Source: Deltaproteobacteria bacterium UBA2385
GTDB taxonomy: Bacteria > Myxococcota_A > UBA796 > UBA2385
Direction of reading: 5' to 3'
Assembly (NCBI GenBank): GCA_002343455.1
Contig: DDSR01000304.1
Coordinates: 1-7,780 of the forward strand
Length of the DNA stretch: 7,780 bases
Shown here piece by piece: positions 1 through 6,195 of this stretch. The notes beneath the pieces were generated by a model. The model did not search any database. It was not told where the DNA came from and saw nothing but the letters and a program-made list of their open reading frames with translations. The position numbers and the translations under genes were made by a program. Numbering within the stretch: position 1 is the first letter of the stretch; the number at the start of each line of letters is the position of its first letter.

Positions 1-28
1 GGCCCGAAGGGCCGGAGGGGGGCCCTCC
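1..28. repeat. Two adjacent GC-rich inverted repeats at the window edge
   Basis: Two small perfect inverted repeats lie back to back. The first is GGCCC/GGGCC around a GAA loop (1-13). The second is GGAGGG/CCCTCC around a GGG loop (14-28). They could form hairpins at the 3' end of a gene lying left of the window. Neither strand has a T-run after them, so they do not meet the definition of an intrinsic terminator. Short GC palindromes are frequent by chance in DNA of this composition. Confidence 0.3.
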
Positions 29-64
29 CTGTCCATGATGGTGAGACAACCGCCGCCCCCGCCC

Positions 65-92
65 GCCCTCTTTGCGCCTCTGCGTCTCTGCG
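65..92 (-). repeat. Intergenic octamer repeat, copy A
   Basis: Read on the minus strand, this stretch consists of three consecutive 8-nt units, CGCAGAGA, CGCAGAGG and CGCAAAGA, followed by GGGC. It aligns without gaps to the segment at 128-155 with 23 of 28 identical positions, the copy starts being 63 bp apart. It lies in the non-coding stretch downstream of the exported-protein gene that ends at 259. Purine-rich CGCAAAGA-type tandem units in intergenic DNA are, from memory, seen in many environmental bacterial genomes, but I cannot confirm the family here. Confidence 0.6.
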
Positions 93-127
93 CGATCCCC
101 CGAGGCTCCCCAGCTCGCAGCGCCTCC

Positions 128-155
128 GCGCTCTTCGCGCCTTGGCGTCTTTGCG
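128..155 (-). repeat. Intergenic octamer repeat, copy B
   Basis: This is the second copy of the repeat at 65-92. On the minus strand the units are CGCAAAGA, CGCCAAGG and CGCGAAGA, followed by GCGC, so the 8-nt periodicity is kept although bases differ. The two copies match at 23 of 28 positions. Conservation of the period and of the CGC...AGR frame suggests one origin rather than random GC-rich similarity. Confidence 0.6.
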
Positions 156-240
156 GTTGCCTCCGAGCCCGCTGCTGCGCCCCCACTCCGCGGCGGTCGG
201 CAGGCTGGCGCCGCGTTCGCCACCATCGCGCAGTCCCAGG

Positions 241-256
241 CCTCCGCGTCTTGGGG
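241..256 (-). repeat. Partial octamer repeat, degraded copy C
   Basis: On the minus strand this reads CCCCAAGA then CGCGGAGG, two units of the octamer type seen at 65-92 and 128-155. It matches copy A at 12 of 16 positions (against 77-92). It lies 3 bp beyond the stop codon of the 259-1398 gene. The match is short, so it may be coincidental. Confidence 0.35.
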
Positions 257-258
257 AG

Positions 259-1398
259 CTATCCCTCAGCCCCCTCGCTCCACCCTCCCGTCAGCATCGC
301 CAGCATGATCGCGTTGCCCAGCGGCCCGCCGGTGTGGAAGCTACGCCCATCGTAGGCCCCGAAGGTCCGCGCCGTCCCCCAGAGCCGACGCTGCCAGTCC
401 TCGTCGCCCAGGCGCCTGGCCGAGGCCAGCGAGAAGCCGGTGGCCGAGACGCTGGCCCCCAGGATCAGCGGCCCGCTGTCGACGTCGCCCTGGCAGGGAT
501 GGCCGGCCTCGTAGGCGGCGGGGGCGTACTCCAGGACCACGCCGACGCCGGCGCGGGTGGTGGCCAGCTCGGCGCGGATGGAGCGGGCCAGGCGGGCGGA
601 GAGCTCGGGGTCGGCGAAGCCGAGGAACCAGGCGCCCAGGGCGCTGCCGGAGCCTCGGGCGATCGAGCGGTGCTCCCCGCTGCCGGGGTGCACGGACTTG
701 ATCAGCAGGCCGCGGGGGTCGAGGTAGCGGCTCTGGAAGTCGGCGAGGCTGGCGTCGAGCCAGGCCGGAGGAGCCTCTCCCCGGGCGCGGGCGTGCAGGG
801 CGACGGTGGCGAGGCTGGCGGCGTGGTCGACGGGGTAGGCCTCGCCGGGGAAGGTCGCCAGGGCGGGGGTCGCCTGCAGCCGCGCGGCGAGGAAGGCGCT
901 GATCCGGTCGTGCAGCGCGGCGTGGCGGTTGTCGGGCTCGAGCAGGCGCAGCAGGCCCAGAGAGACGCCAAGGTAGCCGAGGACGGCGTGATCGTGGTCT
1001 CCCTCGCCGTCCAGGTGCGAGAAGGCCGAGTCGCCCCAGCGCGCCGTGTCGAAGGCCCAGGACTCTTCGCGGATGGCGAGGTCGATGGCCAGGGCGGCCC
1101 TCTCGGCCTGCTGGGCCCGGTGCTCAGGCCAGGCGAGGCCGAGCTGGGCGTGGCCGGCGGCGGCCATCATCCAGGTGCCGAAGATCCACTCGCCGACGAA
1201 CTGTTCAGCCCCGGGGTCGATGCCCATCGGGGTGGGCCCCAGGCCGGCAGGCGGCGCCAGGGCCAGCTCGTGCAGGTGCTCGGAGAGGGCCAGCGGCGCT
1301 TCGCTCTCCGACCAGCGGCTGGACTCGACACCCAGCAACGCGCGGGGCAGCAGGAGGCAGGGGAAGAGCAGCAGCAGAGCAACGAAGAGGCGGCGCAT
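259..1398 (-). CDS. Exported uncharacterised protein, possible alpha/alpha-toroid enzyme
   Basis: I cannot give this 379-residue protein a function. Seen: the N-terminus has two Arg followed by an uninterrupted hydrophobic run (about residues 4-22), a signal peptide or anchor, so the rest should be periplasmic. The body alternates short amphipathic helices with Gly-rich turns, as in alpha/alpha-barrel enzymes. Likely functional motifs are GDHDHAVLGY (133-142), GEAYPVDHAASLA (185-197), ARGSGSALGAWFLGF (247-261), GDVDSGPLILGASVSATGF (304-322) and FHTGGPLGNAIML (354-366). The clustered Asp and His residues would suit catalysis or metal binding. Inference: a toroid-fold hydrolase, isomerase or lyase. 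The start ATG gives an intact signal sequence, but its Shine-Dalgarno match is weak. The gene follows the VWA gene by 33 bp on the same strand, so the two probably share a transcript. Confidence is high that it is a gene and low on the fold. Confidence 0.85.
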   Translation of the reverse strand: MRRLFVALLLLFPCLLLPRALLGVESSRWSESEAPLALSEHLHELALAPPAGLGPTPMGIDPGAEQFVGEWIFGTWMMAAAGHAQLGLAWPEHRAQQAERAALAIDLAIREESWAFDTARWGDSAFSHLDGEGDHDHAVLGYLGVSLGLLRLLEPDNRHAALHDRISAFLAARLQATPALATFPGEAYPVDHAASLATVALHARARGEAPPAWLDASLADFQSRYLDPRGLLIKSVHPGSGEHRSIARGSGSALGAWFLGFADPELSARLARSIRAELATTRAGVGVVLEYAPAAYEAGHPCQGDVDSGPLILGASVSATGFSLASARRLGDEDWQRRLWGTARTFGAYDGRSFHTGGPLGNAIMLAMLTGGWSEGAEG

Positions 1399-1402
1399 CC
1401 CG

Positions 1403-1424
1403 GCTCGGACAGCGCCGGCCGAGC
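1403..1424. repeat. Inverted repeat between VWA and exported-protein genes
   Basis: A 6-bp perfect stem, GCTCGG paired with CCGAGC, encloses a 10-nt loop in the short gap between the two minus-strand genes, just upstream of the second start codon. In the mRNA it would lie a few bases before the ATG at 1398 and could dampen translation of the downstream gene. No T-run follows, so it is not a terminator. Confidence 0.3.
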
Positions 1425-1431
1425 GAGGTTC

Positions 1432-2673
1432 CTATTCCACGATCGCCAGGGGCATCTCGCTGATGATCTGGGCGAAGATCGGCTCCAGCTCGGACGCGGT
1501 GCTGGTCCGGGTGTAGTGGCCGTCGCCCGTGACCATGCCGTCCATCATCCAGTCGTCGGCGACGAAGGAGACGACCCAGGTGTGGACCTCCAGGTCCTCC
1601 CAGAGCTCCTGGGCGGAATCCACGCCGGCGTAGCGGATCTCGTTGGTGGTGCGGGGGGCCGGGCCCACGTACTCGTTCCAGCGGGTCTCGGTGTAGCCCG
1701 CGGCGGCGCGCTTGGTTCCCGGCGCCCCCAGGCCGTTGGGCTGGCCGTCGGTCAGGATGATCATGGCGCGGAAGCTGGCTTCGGACGACGACTCCTCGAA
1801 CATCTGGCGGGCCAGCAGGATGCCGGTGCTGTGGTCGGTGCCGGGCTCGTCGCTCCACTCTCGCGGCATGTGCGGGTAGCAGCCGCCCGCGGGGCTGTCG
1901 AAGTTGTTCAGCTTGGTCCCGGAGTGCACCGAGCAGTTGGTGCCGTCGTCCTTGTTGGTGTCTTTGCCTGCCTTGCTGGCCGTGTTCAGGATGGACCAGT
2001 CGGCCTCGACCTCGGCGTAGTTCGAGGCGATGGCGATGCGGGTCAGCGGGGTGTACTCCCAGGCGAAGCGGTTGGTGAAGATGGTCATCCCGACCTCGTC
2101 GTGCGGGGTGACGGTGTTCCCCAGCATCTCCAGGGCCAGCTCGGAGGCGGCGCGGGCCTTGAGGAAGTTCTTCTCGCTCCAGGAGTTGGTGATGTCCATC
2201 ACCAGGATGACCTGCAGGCTGCGGGTGGCGGAGGTGGACTCGGCGCTGACCTCGAAGTCCTCGTGGCCCATGATTCGAGCGAGCTGAAGCGGAATGGAGT
2301 TCTCGCCCTCGCGGGCCACCCGCACCCGGACGGCGTTGGGGTTGGGGGAGCTGGTCTGCAACGTCGGCGTGGCCTCCTCGATGTCCCACAGCCCGAAGGC
2401 GATCGTATCGAGCTCGGCGGGATGCCCGGCCACGAGGTTGCTGTCGACGATCTTCTGAGCGGCGGCCTGGGCCAGGGTCGTGTCGCCGGTGTGCCGCAGC
2501 GCGATCAAGGCTGCCTGCGAGGCGGCGTCGGCGACATCCTGGGCCTGGGCCTGGGCGGCTCGCATCTGGGCCGTGTCGATGGCCAGGGCGCCGAAGCTGA
2601 GCAAGGCGATGATCGCGACGACCAGCATCAGGGAATAGTTGCCACGGCGCTGGCGGAGTCGGTTGGCGAGCAT
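1432..2673 (-). CDS. TadE/TadG-like membrane protein with a von Willebrand factor A domain
   Basis: This 413-residue protein starts with a short basic stretch (RLRQRRGNY), then one transmembrane helix (about 13-33) and a long helix rich in Ala, Gln and Asp. That is the N-terminal arrangement of the TadE/TadG-like proteins encoded with tight-adherence (Flp) pili. A VWA domain begins near residue 155. MIDAS metal-site residues are visible as D-I-T-N-S (Asp160, Thr162, Ser164), a middle Thr near 283 (DHSTGIL) and TDG near 308-310 (ILTDGQPNG). Two Cys (247, 265) could form a disulfide in an inserted loop. The C-terminus (SELEPIFAQIISEMP) is typical of bacterial VWA proteins of this kind. I chose the ATG at 2673 because the hydrophobic segment follows directly and a GAGG lies 5 nt upstream; a longer in-frame start at 2865 would overlap the neighbouring gene and add sequence with no domain character. 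No other tad genes are in view. The 121-bp gap upstream may hold a promoter, but I see no convincing one. Confidence 0.9.
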   Translation of the reverse strand: MLANRLRQRRGNYSLMLVVAIIALLSFGALAIDTAQMRAAQAQAQDVADAASQAALIALRHTGDTTLAQAAAQKIVDSNLVAGHPAELDTIAFGLWDIEEATPTLQTSSPNPNAVRVRVAREGENSIPLQLARIMGHEDFEVSAESTSATRSLQVILVMDITNSWSEKNFLKARAASELALEMLGNTVTPHDEVGMTIFTNRFAWEYTPLTRIAIASNYAEVEADWSILNTASKAGKDTNKDDGTNCSVHSGTKLNNFDSPAGGCYPHMPREWSDEPGTDHSTGILLARQMFEESSSEASFRAMIILTDGQPNGLGAPGTKRAAAGYTETRWNEYVGPAPRTTNEIRYAGVDSAQELWEDLEVHTWVVSFVADDWMMDGMVTGDGHYTRTSTASELEPIFAQIISEMPLAIVE

Positions 2674-2794
2674 GAGGGCCTCGGGCTCTGGGGACCATGG
2701 CCACGCTAAACCAGAGGTCCCGCACCCGCCGGGCTCGGAGAACTCGCTTACAATCTGGGACTCAAGTCTCGTCGCGTCTCGCCGAGCACGCCCC

Positions 2795-4021
2795 TCAGCG
2801 CGCGTGCAAGTGAACCGTACGGCCGATGTCCTGGAGGATCTCCTGGGCCGTGTCGAAGTCGGCATGCTTGACCCAGACCGCCGCGTTGGCCAGGTAGCCG
2901 GCCTCGACGGGCTGGGTGCGCTGGCCGGGCTGCGGCAGGTTGGCCCGCCAGATGTGGGGGCCGTACCTGCGCTGGGCCTCGTCCAGGCCGGTGTAGCCCT
3001 GGATCACGCCGTCGCGGTCGGGGCGGATGGCGACCAGGCCCCCGGCCAGGCGCGGCCCGTCCAGACCCTGGGTGTCGCCCCAGCAGACCCCCCTCGCCCA
3101 CTCGGTGTAGAGGTCCCGACCCAGCACCTCGCAGTACAGATCCCAGACGTTGACGCCGGGCGGCCGGGCGCCGATCTCGCTGAACTTCAGGCCCTCGGGC
3201 CCGAAGAACCACTCCATATGGGTGGGGCTGGTGTCGATACCCAGGGCGGCGACGACGTCGCGCCCGAACCGACGCAGCTCCTGGTAGCCGGGGGCCTCCA
3301 GCCGGTTGGTGGTGAGGATGATCGGGTTGACCGAGCGGTCGCGCATCGCGGGCAGGACGTTGGGGTAATAGTGGGAGATGGCCTCGAAGACGACCTGGCC
3401 GCGCACGGTCAGGGTGTCGAAGAAGCCCTCGTGCCCGCTGAGGAACTGCTCGGCGGTGTAGGGCGCGGGGCGCTTGTCGATGCCGGTCTCGGCGATGGCC
3501 CGCTGCAGGCCCGCCTCGTCCTCGATCTTGTAGGTCGAGGCCGCCCCGGCTCCGGCGCGGGGCTTGAGGATGACCGGGAAGGCCACCTGGCTGACGAAGG
3601 CGCGCAGGTCCTCGGCGCGCTCGACGGCGCTCTGGCGGGCCACCGGAAAGCCCTTGCTGCCCAGGAACTCCTTCATCTCGACCTTGTCGCGGCAGAGATC
3701 CACCGTGCGGCTGGGCAGTCCGGGGATGCGGCAGGCCTCGCGGACGGCGGCGGCGCAGTACATATGGGCCTCCACCGCGGCTTCGAGGCGGTGGACCCAG
3801 GGGCCCCGCGCCTGGATGCGCTTGACGGCGGCGACGACCTGGTCGGGATCGGTGACGTTGCCGACCTCTTCGTAGCCGTCGAGCAGCTCCCGCACCTCGC
3901 TGTCGATGCCCTGCAGGGGGGCGTCGCCGATCCCGGTGACCCGGGCGCCGACCGCCTTGAGCCCTCGGACGAAGCGCCGCTGGTTGGCGGGGAAGTGCGG
4001 GGCGAGGAAGATGACGTGCAT
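2795..4021 (-). CDS. ATP-grasp ligase B
   Basis: This 408-residue protein has the ATP-grasp order. An N-terminal Rossmann-like pre-ATP-grasp domain (about 1-100) starts with MHVIFLAPHFP. Next is RDKVEMKEFLGSKGFPV (111-127), the Lys-bearing segment that begins the ATP-grasp domain. It is followed by FPVILKPRAGAGAAST (148-163, Lys153 likely contacting ATP phosphates), AEQFLSGHEGFFD (190-202, hinge and adenine-binding Glu191), HMEWFF (Glu270) and FSEIGARPPG (280-289, metal-binding Glu282 and substrate-side Arg286). The EIGARPPG signature is shared with carboxylate-amine ligases of the biotin carboxylase, PurK and carnosine-synthase type. These make an acyl-phosphate from a carboxylate with ATP, then couple it to an amine. 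The substrate is unknown; a cytosolic enzyme is expected. The start at 4021 has a GGAG 6 nt upstream and gives the conserved first beta-strand. It follows the esterase gene by 14 bp and is the last gene of the cassette. Confidence 0.93.
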   Translation of the reverse strand: MHVIFLAPHFPANQRRFVRGLKAVGARVTGIGDAPLQGIDSEVRELLDGYEEVGNVTDPDQVVAAVKRIQARGPWVHRLEAAVEAHMYCAAAVREACRIPGLPSRTVDLCRDKVEMKEFLGSKGFPVARQSAVERAEDLRAFVSQVAFPVILKPRAGAGAASTYKIEDEAGLQRAIAETGIDKRPAPYTAEQFLSGHEGFFDTLTVRGQVVFEAISHYYPNVLPAMRDRSVNPIILTTNRLEAPGYQELRRFGRDVVAALGIDTSPTHMEWFFGPEGLKFSEIGARPPGVNVWDLYCEVLGRDLYTEWARGVCWGDTQGLDGPRLAGGLVAIRPDRDGVIQGYTGLDEAQRRYGPHIWRANLPQPGQRTQPVEAGYLANAAVWVKHADFDTAQEILQDIGRTVHLHAR

Positions 4022-4035
4022 GAGGGGCTCCGCGC

Positions 4036-4779
4036 TCAGCCCAGGCGGGCGAGCTTGTCGAGGAAGAGTGGCAGCATCGAGCGCCAGGTGGGCCAGTCGT
4101 GGTGCACGTCGGCGCCCCAGAGCTCCAGGCGGCAGGGCACGCCCTTGGCCTGCAGGATGGCGGCGAGGCGCTCGCTCTCCCAGGGCGCCTCGTAGCGACC
4201 GCGGCCGCTGGCGATCACGAAGTGGACCTTGCGCAGGGCGTCGAGGATGGGGCCCTCGCCCAGGTTGGGCAGGAAGTAGAGGGGCTGGTGGAAGTAGTAC
4301 TCGTCGTCGCGGTGGCCACCCATCCAGCGGTCGAAGTCGTAGGTGCCGGACATGGCGATGGCGAGGCGGAACCAGCCGGGGTGGCGGGCCGCGGCGGTGA
4401 CGGTGTTGTAGGCCCCGAGGCTGGCCCCGGCGGCGATGAAGGGCCCGTAGCCGCCGCTGTCCCGCGCGATGTGCGGGAAGAGCTCTCGGACGAGGTACTC
4501 GTCGAAGCGCGCCTGCAGCCAGCTCTTGTGCCAGGGCTTCGCCTCCGTGTCCAGCCAGGCGTCCTGGCTGATCGTGCCGATGCCGTAGACCTTGATCCGT
4601 CCGGCCTCGATCAGCGGGCTGAGCGCCTTGATCATCAAGAAGCGCTCGCACTCCTCGAAGTCGCCGCCCGCGGTCGGAAAGAGCACCACCGGCTCGCCCA
4701 GGTGGCCCCAGCAGGCCACGCTCATCGGGCGGTTCAGCGAGGGGCTGTGCCAGGTCCAGACCTTCTTCTCAACCGGCAT
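4036..4779 (-). CDS. Esterase-like alpha/beta hydrolase
   Basis: This 247-residue protein has the alpha/beta-hydrolase fold of the esterase D / S-formylglutathione hydrolase / enterochelin esterase type. The nucleophile elbow is G-A-S-L-G (118-122, Ser120). The catalytic His is probably in VHHDWPTWR (225-233), the His-Asp-Trp pattern usual near the C-terminus of this family. The acid is probably in the SGRGRYEAPWESE segment (191-203). PTAGGDFEE (35-43), after the second beta-strand, is where the oxyanion hole is expected. There is no signal peptide, so it should act in the cytoplasm. Its first 11 bp overlap the end of ATP-grasp A, and a G-run lies a few bases before the ATG inside that gene, consistent with coupled translation. 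ATP-grasp B follows after 14 bp. Placed between two ligases, it may hydrolyse an ester or thioester, or release a product they make; this is inference. It could also be a non-catalytic scaffold, but the intact elbow argues against that. Confidence 0.93.
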   Translation of the reverse strand: MPVEKKVWTWHSPSLNRPMSVACWGHLGEPVVLFPTAGGDFEECERFLMIKALSPLIEAGRIKVYGIGTISQDAWLDTEAKPWHKSWLQARFDEYLVRELFPHIARDSGGYGPFIAAGASLGAYNTVTAAARHPGWFRLAIAMSGTYDFDRWMGGHRDDEYYFHQPLYFLPNLGEGPILDALRKVHFVIASGRGRYEAPWESERLAAILQAKGVPCRLELWGADVHHDWPTWRSMLPLFLDKLARLG

Positions 4780-6046
4780 CGCGCCCCCCCATCCCGGCGA
4801 GCCGGTCGGCCTCGGTGCGGCCCCAGAATTGCACCAGGCCGAAGAAGTGCTCGGTGAAGGTGTCGACCTCGTGCGCGGGGAAGAGGGCCGCCACCTTGCT
4901 GCGCACCACATCGCGGAAGCGGGGGGTGCCGAAGTAGTCCAGGGCGATCTGGTCGAGGTCGCCCAGGTGCTCGGCGCAGAAGGCGGTGAAGGCCTCGGCC
5001 TGGAAGTGCTCGCGGGCCACCTCGTCGTAGCGCTCCAGCTTCTCTTCGAAGGTGCCGGGCTGGTCGGCGATGGCCAGGAATCGGCTCCACTGGCTGTCCA
5101 GGCTGGGCTGGCGGCGGGTCGCGGCGCAGAAGATCGACCAGCGCAGCAGGGCCTTGACCAGCTCGGGGAAGTAGAAGTGCAGGCTGGTGACCTGGCTGTC
5201 CGGGCAGGCGTTGGCGAAGTCGATCGGGTGGAGGACCCCGTCGGCGCGCAGCATCTCGCAGGAGTTGAAGTCCCAGTTGAAGAAGGCGTTGATGACCCGG
5301 CAGGTCCGGGTCGCGGTCAACCACTCCTCGCCGCTGAGGAAGTTGAAGTCGACGACGTAGCGGGCGTGCAGCGGCGCGTCGGGGTCGTAGCGCACAATCA
5401 GCACCTGGGGCCCGATGCCGATGGCCCGGACGAAGAGGTCCCAGCCGTGCACATTGGCCTGCAGGTGCTGGAGGCGCTCGCCGCTCTCGTTGTAGGCGGC
5501 GTGCAGCTCGGCGGCGTCCTTGACCCGCTTCACTCCGACCCAGCCGCCTCCGTCGTAAGGCTTGAGGAAGGCGGGGTAGCCCACCTTCCGGCCGGCCTCC
5601 TCCAGCGAGAAGAGGTTGGCGTACCGGCGGACGGTCACCTCGGCGTCGACGTGGTCCCCCAGCCCCTTGGGCAGCTTGGGGGGGATCATCATCGTCTTGG
5701 GGATGGGGAATCCCAGCCGCATCATCGCGCAGTAGGAGGTGTGCTTCTCGTAGCCCTGGATGGCCCAGGGGTTGTTGAGCACGTAGACCCCGTCCATCAG
5801 CACGATCTTCTTGATCCACTCGCGCGTCAGCGGGAACCAGTGCGTGATCCGGTCCAGCACCACGTCGTAGCGAGGCCTGTCCTGGAGATCGAAGGGCTCG
5901 ATCCGGACCCGCTCGGTGGCGAAGCGGGTGGTCTCGCCTCCGAGGGGGAGGGCGAGGTCGAGGCGGCCGAGGAGGTCCTCGAAGGCGGCGGGCCAGCAGA
6001 GGTCGGCCCCCAGGGAGAGGCCGATGAGGCGGGTGGAGTCGGACAT
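4769..6046 (-). CDS. ATP-grasp ligase A, divergent (RimK-like or glutathione-synthetase-like)
   Basis: This 425-residue protein is a second, clearly different ATP-grasp enzyme. Residues 1-95 look like a pre-ATP-grasp domain. The next segment is YEKHTSYCAMMRLGFPIPKTM (99-119, Lys101). Then comes GYPAFLKPYDGGGWVGVKRV (156-175), the nucleotide-binding Lys162 with a glycine-rich loop. The final strand pair carries NSCEML (261-266, Glu264) and HPIDFANACPDSQ (273-285, Asp276 and Asn279), the expected magnesium ligands. The usual hinge Glu is not obvious; the equivalent stretch reads ANVHGWDLFVRAIG (197-210). A helical C-terminal region of about 130 residues (295-425) follows, longer than in minimal ATP-grasp proteins. 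A ligase activating a carboxylate with ATP is expected, substrate unknown. The ATG at 6046 opens the conserved fold, but its Shine-Dalgarno region is poor and contains a possible stem-loop. It is the first gene of the cassette. Confidence 0.9.
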   Translation of the reverse strand: MSDSTRLIGLSLGADLCWPAAFEDLLGRLDLALPLGGETTRFATERVRIEPFDLQDRPRYDVVLDRITHWFPLTREWIKKIVLMDGVYVLNNPWAIQGYEKHTSYCAMMRLGFPIPKTMMIPPKLPKGLGDHVDAEVTVRRYANLFSLEEAGRKVGYPAFLKPYDGGGWVGVKRVKDAAELHAAYNESGERLQHLQANVHGWDLFVRAIGIGPQVLIVRYDPDAPLHARYVVDFNFLSGEEWLTATRTCRVINAFFNWDFNSCEMLRADGVLHPIDFANACPDSQVTSLHFYFPELVKALLRWSIFCAATRRQPSLDSQWSRFLAIADQPGTFEEKLERYDEVAREHFQAEAFTAFCAEHLGDLDQIALDYFGTPRFRDVVRSKVAALFPAHEVDTFTEHFFGLVQFWGRTEADRLAGMGGRDAG

Positions 6047-6067
6047 TGCGGGGCCCGGGGTGAGGAG

Positions 6068-6090
6068 GGGCCGCCGCTGTAGCGCGGCCC
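6068..6090. repeat. Inverted repeat in the leader of ATP-grasp A
   Basis: A perfect 7-bp stem, GGGCCGC paired with GCGGCCC, has a 9-nt loop and lies 22-44 bp upstream of the ATG at 6046. Part of the left arm (GCCGCC, 6070-6075) can pair instead with GGCGGC at 6093-6098, giving a mutually exclusive second hairpin. This may be an operator or a leader-RNA structure. It may equally be a chance palindrome in GC-rich DNA. Confidence 0.3.
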
Positions 6091-6183
6091 AAGGCGGCTG
6101 GCAGCGGGTCGGTCGGGGCTGCCACGCGAGCTTCACGGAGGGGGGCTTCCCAACACCGACTTGACATGGCATGATGGGGGCCT

Positions 6184-6188
6184 GGAGG
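6184..6188 (+). promoter_or_regulatory. Ribosome-binding site fixing a GTG start at 6196
   Basis: A full GGAGG lies 7 nt upstream of a GTG codon at 6196. This is the best Shine-Dalgarno match in the window and is why the downstream gene is given a GTG start. The nearby ATG codons at 6171 and 6174 are in another frame or lie upstream of this site. Confidence 0.75.
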
Positions 6189-6195
6189 TTCGTCC

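Noticed and set aside
35..355. Small plus-strand open frame through the octamer repeats
   Set aside because: Its Leu/Arg/Phe/Ala-rich peptide is produced by the repeat units. It has no ribosome-binding site and runs into the antisense of a real gene.
142..2709. Plus-strand open frame of 855 codons antisense to the VWA and exported-protein genes
   Set aside because: Its translation is rich in Gly, Val, Gln and Ala with no domain or signal. It mirrors two well-supported minus-strand genes, as expected in GC-rich DNA.
1205..2725. Minus-strand open frame of 506 codons overlapping the VWA gene in another frame
   Set aside because: It is a run of Arg/Pro/His/Gly typical of an out-of-frame reading. 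The overlapping frame has a transmembrane segment and VWA metal-site motifs.
2778..2786. CTCGCCGAG inverted repeat as a terminator after ATP-grasp B
   Set aside because: The stem is only 3-4 bp and no T-run follows on the minus strand.
2674..2794. Promoter for the VWA gene in the gap after ATP-grasp B
   Set aside because: A TGTAAG hexamer on the minus strand is weakly -10-like, but the matching -35 position reads GCGACG. The evidence is too weak to call.
2639..4195. Plus-strand open frame of 518 codons opposite ATP-grasp B
   Set aside because: It has low-complexity Gly/Val/Asp/Ala content and no motif. The opposite strand encodes clear ATP-grasp motifs.
4592..6082. Plus-strand open frame of 496 codons opposite ATP-grasp A
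   Set aside because: It is compositionally biased and lacks any recognisable domain. It is an antisense shadow of the ligase gene.
6161..6189. TTGACA at 6161-6166 as a -35 box, or TGGCAT at 6167-6172 as a sigma-54 -24 box, for the plus-strand gene
   Set aside because: At 17 bp spacing the -10 position is GGAGGT, which is the ribosome-binding site, and the sigma-54 -12 element reads GGGCC instead of TTGCA. Either would start the transcript at or within a few bases of the start codon, wasting the strong ribosome-binding site.
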